Positions 19,027-28,111 of a stretch of DNA of 64,000 nucleotides are shown one piece after another. The notes under the pieces were generated by a model that saw nothing but the letters and a program-made list of their open reading frames with translations, did no database searches and had not been told where the DNA came from. Each line of letters opens with the position of its first letter. Within the stretch, counting starts at the first letter, position 1. Location: positions 5,518,001-5,582,000 of the forward strand of contig NZ_CP044549.1 in NCBI RefSeq assembly GCF_009859475.1. The letters are read 5' to 3'. This DNA comes from Hydrogenophaga sp. BPS33. GTDB lineage: Bacteria > Pseudomonadota > Gammaproteobacteria > Burkholderiales > Burkholderiaceae_C. The position numbers and the translations under genes were made by a program.

Positions 19027-20616
19027 TTACTTCGGCGACTTCACGGACATGAAGCGGAACGGCATGAAGTTGTCGGCGAGCTGCACCAGTTCCACGTTGT
19101 TGGAAACACCCCAGGCCAAGGCCTGCTGGTGCAGCGGGAGATGGCCGATGTCGTCGGTGTGCAGTTTGAAGGCCTCAGCAATCATGGCGTCGCGCTTGGC
19201 CTTGTCGGTTTCGGACTGGATCCTCACCGTCAACTCGTCGACCTTCGGGTTGCAGTACGCCCCCAGGTTGAACTGGCCGCTGCCTTTGTCGTCCACACAG
19301 CGCATCAGCGCGTTCAACGCGTTGTGCGAGTCGTAGGTACCCGGCGTCCAGCCGAGCATGTAGAAGCTGGTGTCGCGCCGCAGGACCTTGGGGAAATAGG
19401 TGCCCTTGGTCTCAGCCTGTAAATTAATCTTCACACCCACGCGCGCGAGGTTGGCCGCCACCGCCTGGCAAATGTCGCCATCGTTCACGTAACGGTCGTT
19501 GGGGCAGTTCAGCGTGACCTCGAAGCCGCTCGGATAGCCGGCCTCCGCGAGCAGCTTCTTGGCCGCCTCCGGGTCGTATGGCAATCGCTTGTTCACCGCG
19601 TCGTTGTATCCGTTGATGCCGGGACCCACCATCAAGGCCATGGGCTTGGAGGCCCCGCGCATCACCACGCGCTGGATGGTGTTGATGTCGATGGCCTGGT
19701 AGAACGCCTGGCGCACGCGCTTGTCCTTGAACGGGTTCTTGCCCTTGACGTTCGAATACAGCAACTCATCGCGCTTCTGGTCCATGCCCAGGAAAATCGT
19801 GCGCAATTCGGGCCCTTGCATCACCTTGGTCTTGCCCGTGGCATTGATGCGCGCGACGTCCTGCAGCGGCACGGGCTCGATCACGTCCACCTGGCCCGAC
19901 AACAGCGCGGCCACGCGCGTGGCGTCGTTGCCAATCGGCGTGTACTCCACATTGAGCACATTGCCCTCGATCTTGCCCCAGTAGCTGCCGTTGCGCACAA
20001 AGCTTGTCCTGACGTTGGGCTGGCGCTCGCGCAGGCGGAACGGCCCGGTGCCGTTGGCGCGGAACGAGGCCGCGTTCTCGATGCCCTTGCGGCGATCGAC
20101 CGGGCGCGTGGCCTGGTTGTCCTCGGCCCACTTCTTGTTCATGATGAACAACAGCGAGAGCACGTCGGGCAGGATGGGGAACGGACCCTTGGTCTCGACC
20201 TCGACGGCGAAGTCGTTCACCTTGCGGACTTCCTTCACGTCGTTGGTATAGCTCTTCATGTCCGAGCCCTCGCCGGAGGCGCGCGCGAAGGTGAACAGCA
20301 CGTCATCGGCCGTGAAAGGAGCGCCGTCGTGGAATTTCACGCCCTTGCGCAACTCGAAGCGCCACACGTTCGGCGAGGTCTGCTTCCAACTGGTGGCCAG
20401 CGCGGGCACGAGTTTGAGATTCTTGTCGCGTCCCACCAGTGGCTCGTACACGTTGTTCGTCACGCTGAGCTGCAGCGATTCGTTGAGCGAATGCGGATCC
20501 ATCGACAAGGCATCGCCCTGGTTGCCGATGCGGATCGTCTGCGCCGAGGCGCTGCCCATGGCGATCATGGCGGTGGTGACCAGTGTGGTCGCCCACGTTG
20601 TCCGGATGCTCTTCAT
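19027..20616 (-). CDS. ABC transporter substrate-binding protein (family 5)
   Basis: 529 residues from the ATG at 20616. A signal peptide (MKSIRTTWATTLVTTAMIAMGSASA) is followed by an SBP_bac_5 domain with SMDPHSLNESLQLSVTNNVY near the mature start and FELRKGVKFHDGAPFTADDV, the family hallmark. It would bind peptides or related compounds in the periplasm for the DppBCDF-like transporter. The start codon overlaps the stop of the amidohydrolase gene by four bases. A second, diverged binding protein is encoded at the operon head, so the transporter may serve two ligand sets. Confidence 0.93.
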   Translation of the reverse strand: MKSIRTTWATTLVTTAMIAMGSASAQTIRIGNQGDALSMDPHSLNESLQLSVTNNVYEPLVGRDKNLKLVPALATSWKQTSPNVWRFELRKGVKFHDGAPFTADDVLFTFARASGEGSDMKSYTNDVKEVRKVNDFAVEVETKGPFPILPDVLSLLFIMNKKWAEDNQATRPVDRRKGIENAASFRANGTGPFRLRERQPNVRTSFVRNGSYWGKIEGNVLNVEYTPIGNDATRVAALLSGQVDVIEPVPLQDVARINATGKTKVMQGPELRTIFLGMDQKRDELLYSNVKGKNPFKDKRVRQAFYQAIDINTIQRVVMRGASKPMALMVGPGINGYNDAVNKRLPYDPEAAKKLLAEAGYPSGFEVTLNCPNDRYVNDGDICQAVAANLARVGVKINLQAETKGTYFPKVLRRDTSFYMLGWTPGTYDSHNALNALMRCVDDKGSGQFNLGAYCNPKVDELTVRIQSETDKAKRDAMIAEAFKLHTDDIGHLPLHQQALAWGVSNNVELVQLADNFMPFRFMSVKSPK

Positions 20617-21899
20617 GCCTCGCTCCTCGATGTGTGTGCAGTTGTGGAATGGTTTCGGGTGTGGCCGGCGTGCGCGTCGCCCGCCAGCGGCATGCCCTGC
20701 TCCACCAGGCTGGCGTGCAAGGCTGCGCCAAGCGGCAGCACCTCGTCGTTGAAGTCGTAACGGTTGTTGTGCAGCACACAGCTGCCCATGCCGTTCTCGG
20801 CGCCCTGCCCCAGCCGCAGGTACGCGCCGGGTTTGACTTGCAGCATGAAGGAAAAATCTTCCGCCCCCATGCTCGGGTCCATGTTGCGGTCCACGTGTTC
20901 GTGGCCCACCAGCTTCTGCGCCACATCCGCGGCGAAGCGGGCTTCGTCGCGCGTGTTGATGGTGGCGGGGTAGATGCGCTCGTAGTTCACATGGGCCGTT
21001 GCGCCCAGGCCCAGCGCCACGCCCGAGCACACTTCCTGCAGGCGCCTCTCCACCATGGCCTGCACCTCGGGGTTGAAGGTGCGCACCGTGCCCACCAAGG
21101 TCGCCTTGCTCGGGATCACGCTGAACGCACCCATGTCGCCGGCGTGCATGGCGCACAGGCTGATCACCGCGCTGTCGATCGCGCGCACGTTGCGCGCGAC
21201 GATGCTCTGCACCGCGGTGATGATGTGGGCCGCGGCCAGCACCGGGTCCACGGTCTGGTACGGGTGCGCGCCATGGCCTCCCTTGCCCGTGATCTCGATG
21301 GTGATGCGGTCCGCGGACGCCATCATCGGGCCGGGATTGATGCCCACGGTGCCCGGACGCATCTGCGGCCAGTTGTGCATGCCGAAGACGGACTGCACCG
21401 GGAAGCGCTCGAACAGCCCATCTTCGATCATGGCCTTGGCGCCCGCAAAGCCTTCTTCACCCGGCTGGAAGATCAGCACCGCAGTGCCGTCGAACTGGCG
21501 CGTTTCCGCAAGGTAACGGGCGGCACCCACCAGCATGGTGGTGTGCCCGTCGTGGCCGCAACCGTGCATCATGCCCGGGCGGGCGGATTTCCAGGCAACG
21601 TCGTTGTGCTCGGTCATGGGCAGCGCGTCCATGTCCGCGCGCAGGCCGATCATGCGACCGCTGGTGTTGCTGCGCCCACGGATCACCCCCACCACGCCCG
21701 TCTTGCCGATGCCGGTGTGGATCTCGTCGACACCGCACACCTTGAGCGACTCGACCACGCGCTGCGCGGTGTAATGCTCTTCGAAACCCAACTCCGGATG
21801 GGCGTGCAGGTCGCGGCGCAAGGCCGTGAGTTCGGGATGGAAAGCCGCGATGTGCGAGAACGCGCGGCCATGTGCCTTGATGCGAGACGGTAGGGTCAT
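20613..21899 (-). CDS. M20-family amidohydrolase (HipO-like)
   Basis: 428 residues from the ATG at 21899. Features of the M20D metallopeptidase/aminoacylase group: RRDLHAHPELGFEE, the metal-binding HGCGHDGHTTM, QPGEEGFAGAKAMIEDG, GGHGAHPYQ in the lid domain, and MGAEDFSF with the last metal ligand region. Such enzymes remove acyl groups from amino acids (hippurate, N-acetyl- or indoleacetyl-amino acids) or cleave small peptides; no signal peptide is seen, so it acts in the cytoplasm. Its position between permease and binding-protein genes, with overlaps on both sides, suggests it processes the imported substrate. Confidence 0.9.
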   Translation of the reverse strand: MTLPSRIKAHGRAFSHIAAFHPELTALRRDLHAHPELGFEEHYTAQRVVESLKVCGVDEIHTGIGKTGVVGVIRGRSNTSGRMIGLRADMDALPMTEHNDVAWKSARPGMMHGCGHDGHTTMLVGAARYLAETRQFDGTAVLIFQPGEEGFAGAKAMIEDGLFERFPVQSVFGMHNWPQMRPGTVGINPGPMMASADRITIEITGKGGHGAHPYQTVDPVLAAAHIITAVQSIVARNVRAIDSAVISLCAMHAGDMGAFSVIPSKATLVGTVRTFNPEVQAMVERRLQEVCSGVALGLGATAHVNYERIYPATINTRDEARFAADVAQKLVGHEHVDRNMDPSMGAEDFSFMLQVKPGAYLRLGQGAENGMGSCVLHNNRYDFNDEVLPLGAALHASLVEQGMPLAGDAHAGHTRNHSTTAHTSRSEA

Positions 21900-22879
21900 C
21901 AGTGGCCACCGGCCTTCTCCGCGCGAAGGCGCGGGTCGACAGCGAAGTACAGCAGATCGACGATCAGGTTGATGACCACGAAGATCAGCGCGATCAGGCA
22001 GAGGTAGGCGGCCATCACGGGGATGTCGGCGAACGTCACCGCCTGGATGAACAACAGCCCCATGCCGGGCCACTGGAACACGGTCTCGGTGATGATGGCA
22101 AAGGCGATCAAGCCGCCCAGTTGCAAGCCGGTGATGGTCATCACCGGCACCAGCGTGTTCTTCAGCGCATGGCCGAAATGCACGGCGCGGTTGGTGAGCC
22201 CCCGAGCACGCGCGAACTTGATGTAGTCGGTGCGCAGCACCTCCAGCATTTCGGCGCGCACCAGCCGCATGATCAACGTGAGCTGGAAGATGGCGAGCGT
22301 GATCGCCGGCAAGGTGATGTGGTGCCAGCCCTTGGCCGTCAACAAACCGGTGCTCCACCAGCCCAGCGGTGTCACCTCACCACGGCCGAAACTCGGGAAC
22401 CAACCCAGCGTCACCGCAAACAGCAAGATCAACAGAATGCCGATAAGGAAAGTGGGCAACGACACACCCAACAAGGACACGGTCATGAAGACCTGACTCA
22501 TGAACGAACCCCGGCGCAATGCCGCGTAAACGCCCATGGGAATGCCGATCAGCAAGGCCAGCAGGGCTGCCACCAGCGACAGCTCCAACGTGGCCGGGAA
22601 TCGTTCGGCGATCAGCCGCGACACCTTCGCACCCTGGCGCAGCGACAACCCAAATTCGCCCTGTACCGCATTCAAAAGGAAATGCCAGAACTGGATGAAG
22701 AACGGCTGGTCGAGCCCCAGGTCGGCGCGCAGCGCGCGGATCTGCTCGGGCGTCGCGTCCTGCCCGAGCAGGAATACCACCGGATCCCCCACATACTGGA
22801 ACAACATGAACGCGATCAGCGCCACGCTGACCATCACGACCACCGCTTGCGCCAATCGCCGAAGAATGAATGCGAACAT
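21899..22879 (-). CDS. Peptide-type ABC transporter permease (DppB-like)
   Basis: 326 residues. First helix LAQAVVVMVSVALIAFMLF followed by GDPVVFLLGQDATPEQI, the standard OppB N-terminal region, then a BPD_transp_1 domain with an EAA-type loop (YIKFARARGLTNRAVHFGHALKN) and the terminal DLLYFAVDPRLR. It partners the DppC-like permease. Its stop shares one base with the amidohydrolase start (TGATG), consistent with translational coupling. Confidence 0.94.
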   Translation of the reverse strand: MFAFILRRLAQAVVVMVSVALIAFMLFQYVGDPVVFLLGQDATPEQIRALRADLGLDQPFFIQFWHFLLNAVQGEFGLSLRQGAKVSRLIAERFPATLELSLVAALLALLIGIPMGVYAALRRGSFMSQVFMTVSLLGVSLPTFLIGILLILLFAVTLGWFPSFGRGEVTPLGWWSTGLLTAKGWHHITLPAITLAIFQLTLIMRLVRAEMLEVLRTDYIKFARARGLTNRAVHFGHALKNTLVPVMTITGLQLGGLIAFAIITETVFQWPGMGLLFIQAVTFADIPVMAAYLCLIALIFVVINLIVDLLYFAVDPRLRAEKAGGH

Positions 22880-22942
22880 CGTGCGAGAAATGAAGAGAGG
22901 GTCGCCCCCTGCGGTGCGCGACCCTCAACCGACCGTTGAAAA

Positions 22943-24511
22943 TCAGTTTACCTTGATCAGGCGCCAGTCCAGGCGATTGTCCGCGCGGTGCACCACCGTG
23001 ACGTTCTTCTTCATCGCCCAGGGGATGACCTGGTTGTGCAGGGGAATGTGCGCCACATCCTCGTTCTGCAGGGCAAGCGCTTTGGTCAGCAGTTCGGTGC
23101 GCAGCTTCAGGTCGGTTTCCTTCTTGGTCCGCTCCACCAACGCGTCCATCTGCGGGTTGCTGTAGCGGCCGACGTTGTAATTGCCGTCGCCGCCCGCACC
23201 CACCGAGCGCACCAGCGATTGCAGGCTGTAGAGCGCATCAAACGTCGGCACCCCCCAACCCAGCATGTAGATGCTGGCTTCGTAGCGCTGGATCATGGGA
23301 AAGTACGTCACCAGCGGCAGCGTGCGCAGCTTGGCTTTGACGCCGATGCGCGCCCACATCGCCGTGACCGCCTGGCAGATCGCCTCGTCGTTGATGTAGC
23401 GGTTGTTGGGGCAGGCGAAGTCCACCTCGAACCCATCCTTGTAACCCGCATCGGCCAACAGCTTCTTCGCGGCCTCGACGTTGTACGGATAGCGCTTGTG
23501 CACGGCCTGCGTCCACCCGTTCACCTGCGGCGCCACCAGCGCGCCAGTGGCCTGCCCCAGTCCACGCAAGCTCACGCGCGTGATGGTGTCCATGTCGATA
23601 CCCTGGTACAGCGCTTTGCGCACACGCTGATCCTTCAGCGGATTCTTGCCCTTGATGTTGCTGCCCGGCAGTTCGTTGCGGAACTGGTCCATGCCAAAGA
23701 AGATCGTGCGGTTCTCGATGCCATCGATCACCTTGAGCGAAGGATTGGAGCGCACGCGGGGCAAGTCCTGCGGGCTCGGGTCGAGCACGAAATCGACCTC
23801 GCCCGACAGCAACGCCGCCATGCGCGTGGCCACTGCCTTCACCGGCGTATAGACGATCTCGGTGACGTTGCCTTCGGCCTTGCCCCACCAGTTGGGATTC
23901 TTCGCCAGCACGAGCTTTTGGTCGGGCTGCCATTCCTTGAGCACGAAGGGCCCGGTGCCGTTGGCGTTGCGGTGCGCGAAGTTCTCGTCCTGCGTCTTGA
24001 TGTCCTTCGGCGACGTCGAGTTGTTCTTTTCTGCCCAAGCCTTGCTCATCATGCGCAACTCAGTGAGCTGGTTGAGCAGCACCGGGTTGGGATCGGTGGT
24101 GAAGATATCGATGGTGTTGGCATCCACCTTCACCACGCGCTCGATACCCTGTGCGTAGATGCCGAAGTTGGACGTCTTCGCCATGGCCCGCTGGATGGAA
24201 AACACCGCGTCATCGGCGGAGAAGGCGCCCCCGTCATGGAACTTCACACCCGTGCGCAGGTTCAGCCGCAGCTGCGTGGGCGTCATCTGTTTCCAGGCCG
24301 TGGCCAGCACCGGCTCGGGCTTGAACGTGCGGCTGTTGTAGTACACGAGCGACTCGTACACCGAGGCGTGCACGCCGTTGCCCAAGGCGTTGTTCTGGGA
24401 GTGGATGTCCCAGGTGGGTATATCGCTCGCGCTGGTCCATTTGAAGGTGTTGGCATGCGCACTGACACCAAAGACCGTCGCCGCACACAGGACTGCAAGT
24501 GGGAGCCTCAT
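22943..24511 (-). CDS. ABC transporter substrate-binding protein (family 5), operon head
   Basis: 522 residues from the ATG at 24511; an in-frame ATG at 24538 is possible but the 24511 start gives a clean signal peptide (MRLPLAVLCAATVFGVSAHA). SBP_bac_5 domain with SDIPTWDIHSQNNALGNGVH, LNLRTGVKFHDGGAFSADDA and a conserved C-terminal LPLVTYFPMIQRYEA region. It is a clear paralogue of the protein at 19027-20616, but diverged. It is the first gene of the operon, 63 bp before the permease gene. Confidence 0.92.
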   Translation of the reverse strand: MRLPLAVLCAATVFGVSAHANTFKWTSASDIPTWDIHSQNNALGNGVHASVYESLVYYNSRTFKPEPVLATAWKQMTPTQLRLNLRTGVKFHDGGAFSADDAVFSIQRAMAKTSNFGIYAQGIERVVKVDANTIDIFTTDPNPVLLNQLTELRMMSKAWAEKNNSTSPKDIKTQDENFAHRNANGTGPFVLKEWQPDQKLVLAKNPNWWGKAEGNVTEIVYTPVKAVATRMAALLSGEVDFVLDPSPQDLPRVRSNPSLKVIDGIENRTIFFGMDQFRNELPGSNIKGKNPLKDQRVRKALYQGIDMDTITRVSLRGLGQATGALVAPQVNGWTQAVHKRYPYNVEAAKKLLADAGYKDGFEVDFACPNNRYINDEAICQAVTAMWARIGVKAKLRTLPLVTYFPMIQRYEASIYMLGWGVPTFDALYSLQSLVRSVGAGGDGNYNVGRYSNPQMDALVERTKKETDLKLRTELLTKALALQNEDVAHIPLHNQVIPWAMKKNVTVVHRADNRLDWRLIKVN

Positions 24512-24669
24512 TGGTTGACACCTAAATAAAATGAACATCCCGCCACTATGCAACAAACGTTCCCGCTGATGCACGGGACTAACCCGAAGCTGCCTCATCC
24601 GTTTGCTTGCGCCGGTGTTCGCCCGCCACAGGAAGGACAGGGCCACAGACGGAAGCCCGTGACCACCTC

Positions 24670-25548
24670 TCAGTCGCGGGCGCGTTCAAGCGTCAGCGCG
24701 CCATACCATGCCGTGAGCTGGCTCCCGGTGTTGTCCGTGTCCGTCATCACCGCCACCATGCGAAGCGGGCCCGGATCTTCGCCGAAGGCCAAGCGAAAGT
24801 CGGCCCGCACATCGCGCACGTGATCGCGCCATTGCCCCAGATGGGCCACCCCGCTGTCGAGCACCACTTTCCGGATGCGGTCCGTGCGCGGATTCACCAC
24901 AACGGTGCCCGGCGCGTCCTTGGCGCTCCACACGTAAACCAGCGAGGCGTACGGCAACTCCTCACCCGTCACCAAGCGGCTCATTTCAGAGAGACGGTGG
25001 TTCCTGGGCGTCCAGCGCGAACGGTCCCCCTCGAAGGAAAGCACCACCCGTACCGGAGAATCCGCCTTGCCGGAAAGCGACAGGTCGGCATCCTGGGGAA
25101 TGCCATCGACCCGCCAGGACAGGGACACTCGGCCCACCGATGCCAGCGACGGCTCGAACCGCTGCCGCAGAATGCTGACGGAGCTGTTCGCCCGCACACG
25201 CAACGCCGGCCGGCCGGCGACCTGCACCGATTCGAACGCGGTAGTCCGCTTGCCCGGGAAGCGGACCGACTCCCAGGGCACCTCAGAAGCAGGCGTGGAG
25301 AACAGGCGGCTTGCCGCTGCCAGCACCTCAGACCGCGCGCCCATCGAAGCCTGCCTCTCGCGGGGCTCTGCTCCATCCTCAGCCGGGTCATCGCCCGGCG
25401 CCGGAGACCACGCAGTGCACCCCATCAACGCCACGCCCGTGAAAACCAGGCTGACCAGAAAGATCACTCTTCTTTTCAGATTCTTCAAACACGCCTCACA
25501 TCCGGACTCAACCGCGATTGAACCAACACCTTTGTCACCAAACTTCAA
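24670..25548 (-). CDS. DUF3047-type lipoprotein
   Basis: Up to 292 residues from 25548. A basic stretch and hydrophobic segment (VIFLVSLVFTGVALMGC) end in a lipobox-like ALMGC, so the true start may be a TTG near 25488, giving a normal lipoprotein signal. The remainder fits DUF3047: RVSLSWRVDGIPQDADLSLSG, VVLSFEGDRSRW, LVYVWSAKDAPG, FRLAFGEDPGPLRMVAVMTDTDN. The domain is beta-rich and of unknown function. It is upstream of and codirectional with the ABC operon, separated by about 160 bp. Confidence 0.8.
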   Translation of the reverse strand: MKFGDKGVGSIAVESGCEACLKNLKRRVIFLVSLVFTGVALMGCTAWSPAPGDDPAEDGAEPRERQASMGARSEVLAAASRLFSTPASEVPWESVRFPGKRTTAFESVQVAGRPALRVRANSSVSILRQRFEPSLASVGRVSLSWRVDGIPQDADLSLSGKADSPVRVVLSFEGDRSRWTPRNHRLSEMSRLVTGEELPYASLVYVWSAKDAPGTVVVNPRTDRIRKVVLDSGVAHLGQWRDHVRDVRADFRLAFGEDPGPLRMVAVMTDTDNTGSQLTAWYGALTLERARD

Positions 25549-25662
25549 TACACCCCGATTCCTTAGGCTTCAATGCCGACCGAGGCCGATGGTTGGCTTC
25601 GACCATGGACGGTCATTGAACAGGCTGCCCATGGCATCACAAACGTTTCAACGGAGGAATCC

Positions 25663-25965
25663 ATGTTCAAGAAAACGCTAGTTTGCCTGCTGTCACTGTT
25701 CGCCGCCGCCAGCTTTGCCGCCGTCGACATCAACACCGCCACGGTGTCCGATCTTGACAGCATCAAAGGCATCGGGCCGGGCACATCCACCAAGATTCTG
25801 GAGGCGCGCAAGTCGGCGCCGTTCAAGAACTGGGGTGATCTGATCCAGCGCGTACCGGGCATTGGCGACAAGCGCGCGGTTAAATTGTCGGCGGAGGGGT
25901 TGACGGTGAATGGCGAAGCGTTCAAGCCGACGGCCGCAACACCGAGCGACAAGAAAACCAAGTAA
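25663..25965 (+). CDS. Small secreted helix-hairpin-helix protein (ComEA-like)
   Basis: 100 residues from the ATG at 25663 with aggagg-like site upstream (cggagga). A signal peptide (MFKKTLVCLLSLFAAASFA) is followed by AVDINTATVSDLDSIKGIGPGTSTKILEAR and FKNWGDLIQRVPGIGDKRA, two HhH motifs as in ComEA. ComEA-type proteins bind double-stranded DNA in the periplasm during natural transformation; short relatives like this one are widespread in Comamonadaceae and their role in uptake is not always shown. A Lys/Thr-rich tail follows. Confidence 0.88.
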   Translation: MFKKTLVCLLSLFAAASFAAVDINTATVSDLDSIKGIGPGTSTKILEARKSAPFKNWGDLIQRVPGIGDKRAVKLSAEGLTVNGEAFKPTAATPSDKKTK

Positions 25966-25985
25966 AGCGGTCGCAGACGATCGGC

Positions 25986-26055
25986 ATAGGGGGCAGCCTT
26001 TATAGGCTGCACCCCTGCCACACCACCCGGCATGCGGATCCGCACCGGGCGGTTC
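25986..26055 (-). ncRNA. Group II intron 3' end (domains V and VI)
   Basis: On the minus strand, 26055 to 26018 reads GAACCGCCCGGTGCGGATCC followed by GCATGCCGGGTGGTGTGG, a textbook domain V hairpin with a CGC triad. Next, 26012-25989 forms a domain VI-like hairpin around CAGCCTATAAAGGCTG, and the intron probably ends at CCTAT near 25986. It directly follows the maturase fragment. The structured 3' end is preserved although the rest of the intron is broken. Confidence 0.8.
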
Positions 26056-26067
26056 GAGAGCTTGAGG

Positions 26068-26622
26068 TCATGAGAGACTGGGCAATCCCAGTTGATCGAA
26101 CCAGGCGATGGTCTGCACGCTGTTGAGCAGCTCGGCACTGTTGCGCCACCAGCGCCGGCCATTGGCCGCCACCTGCTTTGCAACGTCGTGCGTCACCCCG
26201 CGTGCCTTGAGTTCTCGGTAGATCTTCGCGCCCCGCTTCCAATGCCTGAGCTGGACCGCCCTCAATCGGTGGCGCATCCACTTGTCCAGCTCACGCCAGA
26301 CCTTGAGCGTCTGCGCCACCCCGAAGTACGCCCCCCAGCCGAGCAGATAGGGCCTCAACTTCTCCACTACCTGCTCCAGGCTGCGTCCGCCCGAGCGGCG
26401 CGTGTGCTGTCGGATGCGGGCCTTGAGGTCGTCCATGGCCTTGCGCGCCCGTGCGCTTGCCACCACGCTCTTGGCCGCGCCCCGGTGCTCACGAGGCGGG
26501 CCTCGGGCTTCGTCGCTGATGGGATCGCCCACGGCTTCACCGTGCGCTACGCCCACCCGCCCGGATCGCTCCGGCATCTGACGCATGGCCTTTGGCATCC
26601 CTCGTGTCCTTGGGTCACTCAC
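26068..26622 (-). pseudogene. Remnant of group II intron reverse transcriptase/maturase
   Basis: The open frame ends with a complete GIIM maturase domain: LEQVVEKLRPYLLGWGAYFG, LDKWMRHRLRAVQLRHWKRG and WWRNSAELLNSVQ. The reverse transcriptase part, including the YADD active site expected about 200 residues earlier, is absent. Upstream of about 26480 the frame reads unrelated Arg/Gly/Pro-rich sequence. The element is therefore an internally deleted or 5'-truncated intron that cannot move by itself. It sits between the HhH gene and the first porin gene. Confidence 0.85.
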
Positions 26623-26860
26623 TCTCGTTCGGCCCTTCGTGCTCGCCTTCTGGCCTCATCGACCCCGGCTCGCGCTACTACGGCCTCTGCTGACTTCTCA
26701 CTCCGGCATAGCCATCGGTTGCGCTTCGCTTCACTCGCCGTGACCAACTCGGGGCGGGACTTGCACCCGCAGAAGTGCGCCCATGCTGGGCGCACAACGA
26801 AAAAAAGCCACCCGGCATGCCGGGTGGCTTTTTGCTGATCGGTATTCCGAGGTACGGAGA
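26623..26860. other. Non-coding stretch between intron remnant and porin
   Basis: No gene is supported. The sequence from 26640 to 26800, including gggacttgcacccgc and gcgcccatgctgggcgca, looks like flanking or 5'-region debris of the intron or another element rather than ordinary intergenic DNA. The right end carries the porin terminator. Confidence 0.45.
26800..26833. terminator. Terminator after first porin gene
   Basis: Perfect palindromic stem gccacccggc-at-gccgggtggc (26807-26828) with a run of A on the left and T on the right. It terminates the minus-strand porin transcript 27 bp past its stop and could also act on plus-strand transcription from the intron side. Confidence 0.92.
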
Positions 26861-27850
26861 TCAGAACTTGTGTTGCAGGCCAACACCGAAGGTGGTGACG
26901 CGAGCGGTCGTGGTGCCGGCAGCGTCTTCACCCTTTTGGCGCTTGAAGCCGGCATAAGTCGCCGTGCGCTTGGACAGGGTGTACAAAGCACCCACCGAGA
27001 AGGCCGTGCGCTTGAAGTCGGTCGGCTCATCCTTGGAGCGGGCATAGCCCGTCGACAGCGTCAGAGCAGAAGACAGCGGGAAGTCCGCGCCGATTTGCCA
27101 GTCTTTGGTCTTCGTGTCGAAGAAGTTGCGGGTTTGACCCACGCCACCCTTCAGCACGGCAACGCCAAAGTCGTACGAACCCGTCAGGTACATGGCCTTG
27201 GCGTCGGTACCAACGGCAACAGCGTCATTGAGCAGCTGGTAAGCGAAAGCCACGGTCAGCGGGCCGCCGGCATATTGCACATTGAAGTCGGTTTGATCGT
27301 TGCTCACGCCAGCCACTTCATCCAGGCTGTGCGACACGGCAAAGCTCACGCCACCGAAGCTCGGCGAGGTGTAGCGCATGCCGTTGCGCGGCTTGTCCAC
27401 ATAGGCGGCCACGCTCAGCGTGCCATAGGAAGGCGAGAACGCCAGCGAGTCAAACACCGAATTGCCGATGGCGTACACATCGTCGAAAGCCGACCAGATG
27501 TTACCGAACTGAACGGTACCGAAGCCACCTTCCAGACCGACCCAGGACTGGCGCTCGAAAGCGGTGCCGCCCACTTGCGCGGTACCGGTGTCGGCGTTGA
27601 AACCTTGCTCCAGCTTGAAGATGGCCTTCAAACCACCACCCAGGTCTTCCGTGCCTTGAAGGCCGAAACGGCTGGTGGCCAAACCGCCAGAATTCACGCC
27701 CGTCACCGACGTGGAGCCCACGCCAGGAAAGTCAATCTTTTGACGGCCGACCCACACGTCTGCCAGACCATACAGCGTCACGCTGGACTGGGCCTGGGCC
27801 ACACCGGCCACGGAGCCGAGAATTGCCAGTGCAATCAGGGATTTTTTCAT
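26861..27850 (-). CDS. Gram-negative trimeric porin
   Basis: 329 residues from the ATG at 27850. Signal peptide MKKSLIALAILGSVAGVAQA, then SSVTLYGLADVWVGRQKIDF, the standard first beta-strands of Burkholderiales porins (Omp32/OmpC-like). SRFGLQGTEDLGGGLKAIFK and a C-terminal strand ending GVGLQHKF, with the terminal Phe needed for Bam-mediated assembly, are present. It forms a 16-stranded outer-membrane channel, probably anion-selective as in relatives. It has its own terminator. The second porin gene is immediately upstream in the same direction but separated by a terminator, so they are expressed separately. Confidence 0.95.
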   Translation of the reverse strand: MKKSLIALAILGSVAGVAQAQSSVTLYGLADVWVGRQKIDFPGVGSTSVTGVNSGGLATSRFGLQGTEDLGGGLKAIFKLEQGFNADTGTAQVGGTAFERQSWVGLEGGFGTVQFGNIWSAFDDVYAIGNSVFDSLAFSPSYGTLSVAAYVDKPRNGMRYTSPSFGGVSFAVSHSLDEVAGVSNDQTDFNVQYAGGPLTVAFAYQLLNDAVAVGTDAKAMYLTGSYDFGVAVLKGGVGQTRNFFDTKTKDWQIGADFPLSSALTLSTGYARSKDEPTDFKRTAFSVGALYTLSKRTATYAGFKRQKGEDAAGTTTARVTTFGVGLQHKF

Positions 27851-28040
27851 GGTTACTTCCTTAAGAATATTGCGGTGACACACCACAAGTTAGAAAAAAC
27901 TGACAGTTGGATGTTAGGGGGAAAGACCGGGAAACCTAGGGTAAGCCCCAAAAAAGGGCGCAGACTTTGCAGCGTTCGTTGCCGTGGTGCAACAAGTTCA
28001 TACCCGCCCGGCGCATTCAAGAACACGTCGCTTGAAAGAA

Positions 28041-28074
28041 AAAAGCCGCCTGTTCTTGCGAACAGGCGGCTTTG
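28041..28074 (-). terminator. Terminator after second porin gene
   Basis: Stem gccgcctgttc (28045-28055) with gaacaggcggc (28060-28070), loop ttgc, and an A-run at 28038-28044 that reads as U-run in the minus-strand transcript. It separates the two porin units. Confidence 0.9.
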
Positions 28075-28111
28075 CCGCTGATCAAGCTGCTGGCACTAGG
28101 CCAGCGTAAGA

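Noticed and set aside
19027..21156. A 709-residue version of the binding protein at 19027-20616
   Set aside because: The extra N-terminal part is a shadow of the M20 hydrolase. The start at 20616 gives a clean signal peptide and a four-base overlap with the upstream gene.
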